DNA of 39,886 bases, taken from IMG/VR virus record IMGVR_UViG_3300043313_001570, positions 1-39,886 of that record; one strand, written 5' to 3'. Numbering within the stretch: position 1 is the stretch's first letter; the number at the start of each line of letters is the position of its first letter. A program made the position numbers and the translations under genes. The notes beneath the pieces are model-generated. The model was not told the origin of the DNA. It did not search any database and saw only the letters and a program-made list of their open reading frames with translations. Below, piece by piece: positions 37,647-39,886 of the stretch. This DNA is from a virus.

Positions 37647-38074
37647 GTTTTCGAGTACCGGAACCCGCCCGCGTGCGGACGCACCGCGAACTGGCGAGCA
37701 CCGCGGCCGACGGCAACAACGGCGCGTTTTGGTTCGACTCCTGCGCGCCCGGCTGGCGGCTCTTCGTCATCGCCAGCGACGGCGACGGTTGGGAGCACGT
37801 CAGCGTTCATGCTGATCGCCGCGGGCAGGCGCGCACGCCGACCTGGGCGGAAATGACGCTCGTCAAGGATTTGTTTTGGGACGCCGACGACGCGGTGATG
37901 CAACTGCATCCGCCGCGCGCGTCGTACGTGAACCTGCACCCGCACACGCTGCACCTGTGGCGCCCGATCGCGATCGCGATCCCGCTACCACCAACCTACA
38001 TGGTCGGCCCGCGCACGTCGCGCGATCCGGCGTCGTCGTCCACCACCGCCAGCCCAGAGGGTTCCGATGAATAG
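37643..38074 (+). CDS. Conserved phage hypothetical protein
   Basis: 143 residues. GAFWFDSCAPGWRLFVIASD, WEHVSVHA, TPTWAEMTLVKDLFWDADD, VMQLHPPRASYVNLHP and LHLWRP form a pattern common to many phage genomes (DUF7694-like). Function unknown. The tail is Ser/Thr-rich and disordered. The stop overlaps the next start by 8 bases. Confidence 0.65.
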   Translation: MSFRVPEPARVRTHRELASTAADGNNGAFWFDSCAPGWRLFVIASDGDGWEHVSVHADRRGQARTPTWAEMTLVKDLFWDADDAVMQLHPPRASYVNLHPHTLHLWRPIAIAIPLPPTYMVGPRTSRDPASSSTTASPEGSDE

Positions 38075-38303
38075 CACCGACCGCCCCACCGACGTCCTGA
38101 TCGATCCGCGCACGCTGGCCGCCGCGATGGAACTCCTGCTCGACCAGCTGCGCCACCACGAAGCCGCCGCCGCGGGCATCCGCACGGCGGTGCTCGACCT
38201 GCAGCGCGCCATCGACACCGGCGAGCGCCGCCCGCGCACGACGCGCCGCAGCCATCGCCGCCGCGGCGCGCCGCTCACCGCCGTGGTTGGGCAGGAGTCG
38301 TGA
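38067..38303 (+). CDS. 78-residue helical basic-tail protein
   Basis: TLAAAMELLLDQLRHHEAAA, then GIRTAVLDLQRAIDTG, then RTTRRSHRRRGAP: two helices followed by an Arg-rich tail. Coupled by overlaps. No family recognised. Confidence 0.5.
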   Translation: MNSTDRPTDVLIDPRTLAAAMELLLDQLRHHEAAAAGIRTAVLDLQRAIDTGERRPRTTRRSHRRRGAPLTAVVGQES

Positions 38304-38539
38304 TGCTCGCCAAGCGCCTGCGGCTGATCCTGTCGCCGATCAACACCGGCGGTGAGTGCCTGATCGAACTCGACGGCACCGACATCACCGACAACGTGCA
38401 GGCGCTGCACCTGACCGCTGAAGTCGGGCAGCGCACCCGCGCGGTGCTGACGTTGACCAATCTCCGCGTCGACGTCGAGGCGGAAGCGATCATCGAACTG
38501 GGCACCGGCGAGATCACGGCGGGGCCGCCACGGCGATGA
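38300..38539 (+). CDS. 79-residue beta-rich protein
   Basis: KRLRLILSPINTGGECLIEL, then DGTDITDNVQALHLTAEVGQ, then RAVLTLTNLRVDVEAEA: a pattern found in small phage proteins of unknown function. GTG at 38300 overlaps the previous stop; an ATG follows at 38303. Confidence 0.58.
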   Translation: MMLAKRLRLILSPINTGGECLIELDGTDITDNVQALHLTAEVGQRTRAVLTLTNLRVDVEAEAIIELGTGEITAGPPRR

Positions 38540-38607
38540 CGCGGTTCCTACTGGCGGCGCTGCTGGTCATCATCGGCATCCTGCTGCTGATCGGGGCGCG
38601 GCCGTGA
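38536..38607 (+). CDS. 23-residue membrane micro-protein
   Basis: MTRFLLAALLVIIGILLLIG followed by ARP is a bare transmembrane helix. ATGA and GTGA overlaps on both sides show that it is part of the operon. Like the 36-residue one at 16357, it could aid lysis, exclusion or nothing known. Confidence 0.5.
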   Translation: MTRFLLAALLVIIGILLLIGARP

Positions 38608-38849
38608 GTCGACGCCGCCGCCGCGACGTGCGCCTGGTGCCGTTCGATCCGCTGCCGGCGGATCGGGCACTGCGCGTCAGCGAAGCGGCGCGGCAACTCG
38701 GTGTTTGCGGCAAGACCGTGCGCCGCTGGATTGCCGCCGGGAAGCTGCTCGCCATCCAACTGCCCGGCGGGCACTGGCGCATCGGCGAGGCGGCGATCCG
38801 CGCCCTGGGCCGCGAGCCGGTCGGCAAACCCGCGGGGCGTGACCTGTGA
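38604..38849 (+). CDS. Excisionase-family HTH protein
   Basis: 81 residues from a GTG. LRVSEAARQLGVCGKTVRRW, then IAAGKLLAIQLPGGHWRIGE: the standard excisionase/MerR winged HTH (HTH_17). The basic N-terminus is SRRRRRDVRL. Last gene of the early operon. A second, better excisionase candidate than 31364. Confidence 0.75.
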   Translation: MSRRRRRDVRLVPFDPLPADRALRVSEAARQLGVCGKTVRRWIAAGKLLAIQLPGGHWRIGEAAIRALGREPVGKPAGRDL

Positions 38850-38854
38850 CGGCG

Positions 38855-39052
38855 CTAGTCGGCGGGACCACCGCACGCGGCGACCGCGGCGGCGTGGGCG
38901 GCCAGTGCCTCGGCTTCCGTGTCGAAGCGCGCGAAGTCGGCGACGTCGTCGCCCTGGCTGATCATGCGCTCGAAGAGGCGCCGCGGCCGGCGCTGCGCGC
39001 GATGGTCCATGCCGAGCCAGACCGTCGACACCGTGGCGCCGTCGCGGCACAC
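38855..39052 (-). CDS. Small conserved phage protein (VSTVWLGMDH motif)
   Basis: 65 residues from a GTG at 39052. ATVSTVWLGMDH, RRLFERMISQGDDV and FDTEAEALAAHAAAVA match a widespread phage family whose members read STVWLGLDH ... FETM ... EAxxGH. Function unknown. It overlaps the zinc-ribbon gene in another frame for ~90 bases. The longer frame to 39325 is shadow. Confidence 0.55.
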   Translation of the reverse strand: MCRDGATVSTVWLGMDHRAQRRPRRLFERMISQGDDVADFARFDTEAEALAAHAAAVAACGGPAD

Positions 39053-39318
39053 GCGCAATCTTCTCGGCGACGTCGCGCAGCCGGGTCGATGCTCGCCACT
39101 TCGTCCGGCAGCGCGAGGCGCAGGCCCAGCAGCGGCGTAAAGACGAGCCACGTCCCGCATTGGTCGCACAAGGTCAGGTCGGTCGGCACCGGCGGCGCGC
39201 TGCTGCTCGACGGGTCGAGCGACAGCCCGGTGGCGGCGCGCAAGCTGACGTGGCAGCGCGGGCACCGCGCCGCAGGCAACCGACCAAACGACAGCTTCAA
39301 CGGGGTGGTTTTCCGCAT
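38962..39318 (-). CDS. Zinc-ribbon protein, 3' end uncertain
   Basis: 118 residues as read. MRKTTPLKLSFGRLPAARCP begins it; CPRC (~19-22) and CDQCG (~51-55) make the ribbon; LRLALPDEVASIDPA (~67-82) looks natural. After ~85 the frame becomes Cys/Arg/Ala-rich and unlike a protein, while the other two frames look better. A frameshift or an earlier true end is likely. Confidence 0.5.
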   Translation of the reverse strand: MRKTTPLKLSFGRLPAARCPRCHVSLRAATGLSLDPSSSSAPPVPTDLTLCDQCGTWLVFTPLLGLRLALPDEVASIDPAARRRREDCACAATAPRCRRSGSAWTIARSAGRGASSSA

Positions 39319-39324
39319 GAGTCA

Positions 39325-39340
39325 CGTTCCACGCGAAACA
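39325..39340. promoter_or_regulatory. parS-like sequence
   Basis: CGTTCCACGCGAAACA matches the degenerate parS consensus TGTTNCACGTGNAACA at 12 of 14 fixed positions (mismatches at positions 1 and 10). It lies just upstream of the minus zinc-ribbon start. A ParB-fold gene is ~780 bases away across the end junction. The central mismatch may weaken binding. Confidence 0.35.
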
Positions 39341-39405
39341 AAACTAGCCCAGATGGGGACAGAAAACCATACACCAGCCCGACGGTATGCCCGCGCGGGC
39401 GCCTG

Positions 39406-39786
39406 ATGGGCACCGCGCCGCTGCGCCGCTGCGCCTTCCCCGGTGGGTGCAGCGCGCGTGTCCCGAGCGGTCGCTGCCCGCGGCACCAGCAGCTGCACCA
39501 GCAGCAACGCGGCACCGCGCACCAGCGTGGCTACACGTCGCGCTGGCGCACGTTCGCCCAAGCCTACCTGCGCGACCACCCGCGCTGCGGCGACCGCGAC
39601 CCCGAGGCGCCCGAGACCGCCGACAGCCGGTGCCGCCTCGATGGTGTGCTGACCCTGTCGCGCGAAGTCGACCACATCGAGCCGCATCGCGGCGAAGCGC
39701 GGCTCTTCTGGGGGTGCTGGAACCTGCAGGCGCTCTGTCACGCCTGTCACAACGCCAAGACGAAGCGCGAACAGCGCACCAGCTGA
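39406..39786 (+). CDS. HNH endonuclease
   Basis: 126 residues. Zinc-binding Cys/His (C9, C15, C24, H27; C61, C76; C111, C114) surround the HNH core: VDHIEPH (88-94; Asp89, His90), Asn106 (CWNLQALCHACHN) and His115. HNH proteins of HK97-type phages sit beside cos and stimulate terminase cutting. This gene is 100 bases from the window end. No clear Shine-Dalgarno; the gap before it contains the parS-like site. Confidence 0.85.
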   Translation: MGTAPLRRCAFPGGCSARVPSGRCPRHQQLHQQQRGTAHQRGYTSRWRTFAQAYLRDHPRCGDRDPEAPETADSRCRLDGVLTLSREVDHIEPHRGEARLFWGCWNLQALCHACHNAKTKREQRTS

Positions 39787-39874
39787 CGTGCGAGATCGGC
39801 TGATTCCTTCAATGTTTATGCGAAAACGTACCAACTCGCAGCGTAGGGGGGTCGGCATCGCCGGGCAAAACGCG
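39787..39874. other. Non-coding right-end region
   Basis: About 90 bases with no gene. It contains TCGCCGGGCAAAACGCGCCG, two near copies of CGCCGGGC, just before the terminal repeat. Candidate left flank of a cos site. Confidence 0.35.
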
Positions 39875-39886
39875 CCGGGCGAGACC
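39875..39886. repeat. 12-bp terminal direct repeat, right copy (candidate cos end)
   Basis: CCGGGCGAGACC, identical to bases 1-12. See the left copy. Confidence 0.5.

Noticed and set aside
1-39886. Window as a prophage bounded by attL/attR
   Set aside because: The only end repeat is 12 bp, integrase and candidate attP are internal, and no host genes are present at either end.

Overview
The window reads as one complete genome of a temperate, tailed (siphovirus-type) phage of an unidentified high-GC bacterium. Nearly every base is coding, GTG and TTG starts are common, and genes overlap as ATGA, GTGA or TGATG. No host housekeeping gene, tRNA, rRNA, insertion sequence or CRISPR array was seen. 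The last 12 bases repeat the first 12 (CCGGGCGAGACC), and an HNH endonuclease gene lies at the right end. This fits cohesive (cos) ends or a circular molecule opened there, and argues against an excised prophage, because integrase and candidate attP are internal. The host cannot be named. Promoters that resemble sigma-70 ones and two probable leaderless mRNAs are the only hints.

Layout: (1) 0.2-2.5 kb, plus strand: a ParB-fold protein, an ABC-ATPase fused to an acetyltransferase, and a Gly/Pro repeat protein. (2) 2.7-6.9 kb, minus strand: a compact block of small genes: ASCH, DUF3846, several zinc ribbons, an ImmA/IrrE-type metallopeptidase, a zinc-ribbon/poly-Asp protein, a von Willebrand A protein and an Ala-rich basic protein. 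Two promoters with the same operator layout drive it. (3) 7.2-25.7 kb, plus strand: the virion operon. It holds P27-type small terminase, large terminase, HK97-type portal, S49 protease, HK97-type capsid, connectors, tail terminator, two related tail-tube-like proteins, a tail chaperone with a classic A-AAA-AAC -1 frameshift, tape measure, repeat-rich tail hub and tip proteins. It ends at a strong hairpin. (4) 25.8-31.2 kb, mostly minus strand: small accessory genes, a gene-poor segment with phased CGTGGGCAAC repeats (candidate attP), two proteins with Cys-His-Asp triads, a tyrosine integrase and a Cro/CI-type repressor. (5) 31.4-38.8 kb, plus strand: the early operon. It starts with an excisionase-like HTH protein, followed by a recombination set (annealing-like protein, PD-(D/E)XK exonuclease, coiled-coil partner), small genes, a replication initiator with iteron-like repeats inside its gene, a zinc-binding loader-like protein, a DUF559/Vsr-like nuclease and more small genes. 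(6) 38.9-39.8 kb: a minus-strand zinc-ribbon gene pair, a parS-like site and the HNH gene.

How it works together: the repressor and first HTH gene face each other across an operator-rich gap and should form the lysis/lysogeny switch. The early operon would replicate and recombine the genome using host polymerase, since no polymerase gene is present. The late operon builds a siphovirion. The minus-strand block at 2.7-6.9 kb, with its own repressible promoters, is the best candidate for an undescribed accessory system. No endolysin or holin could be recognised.
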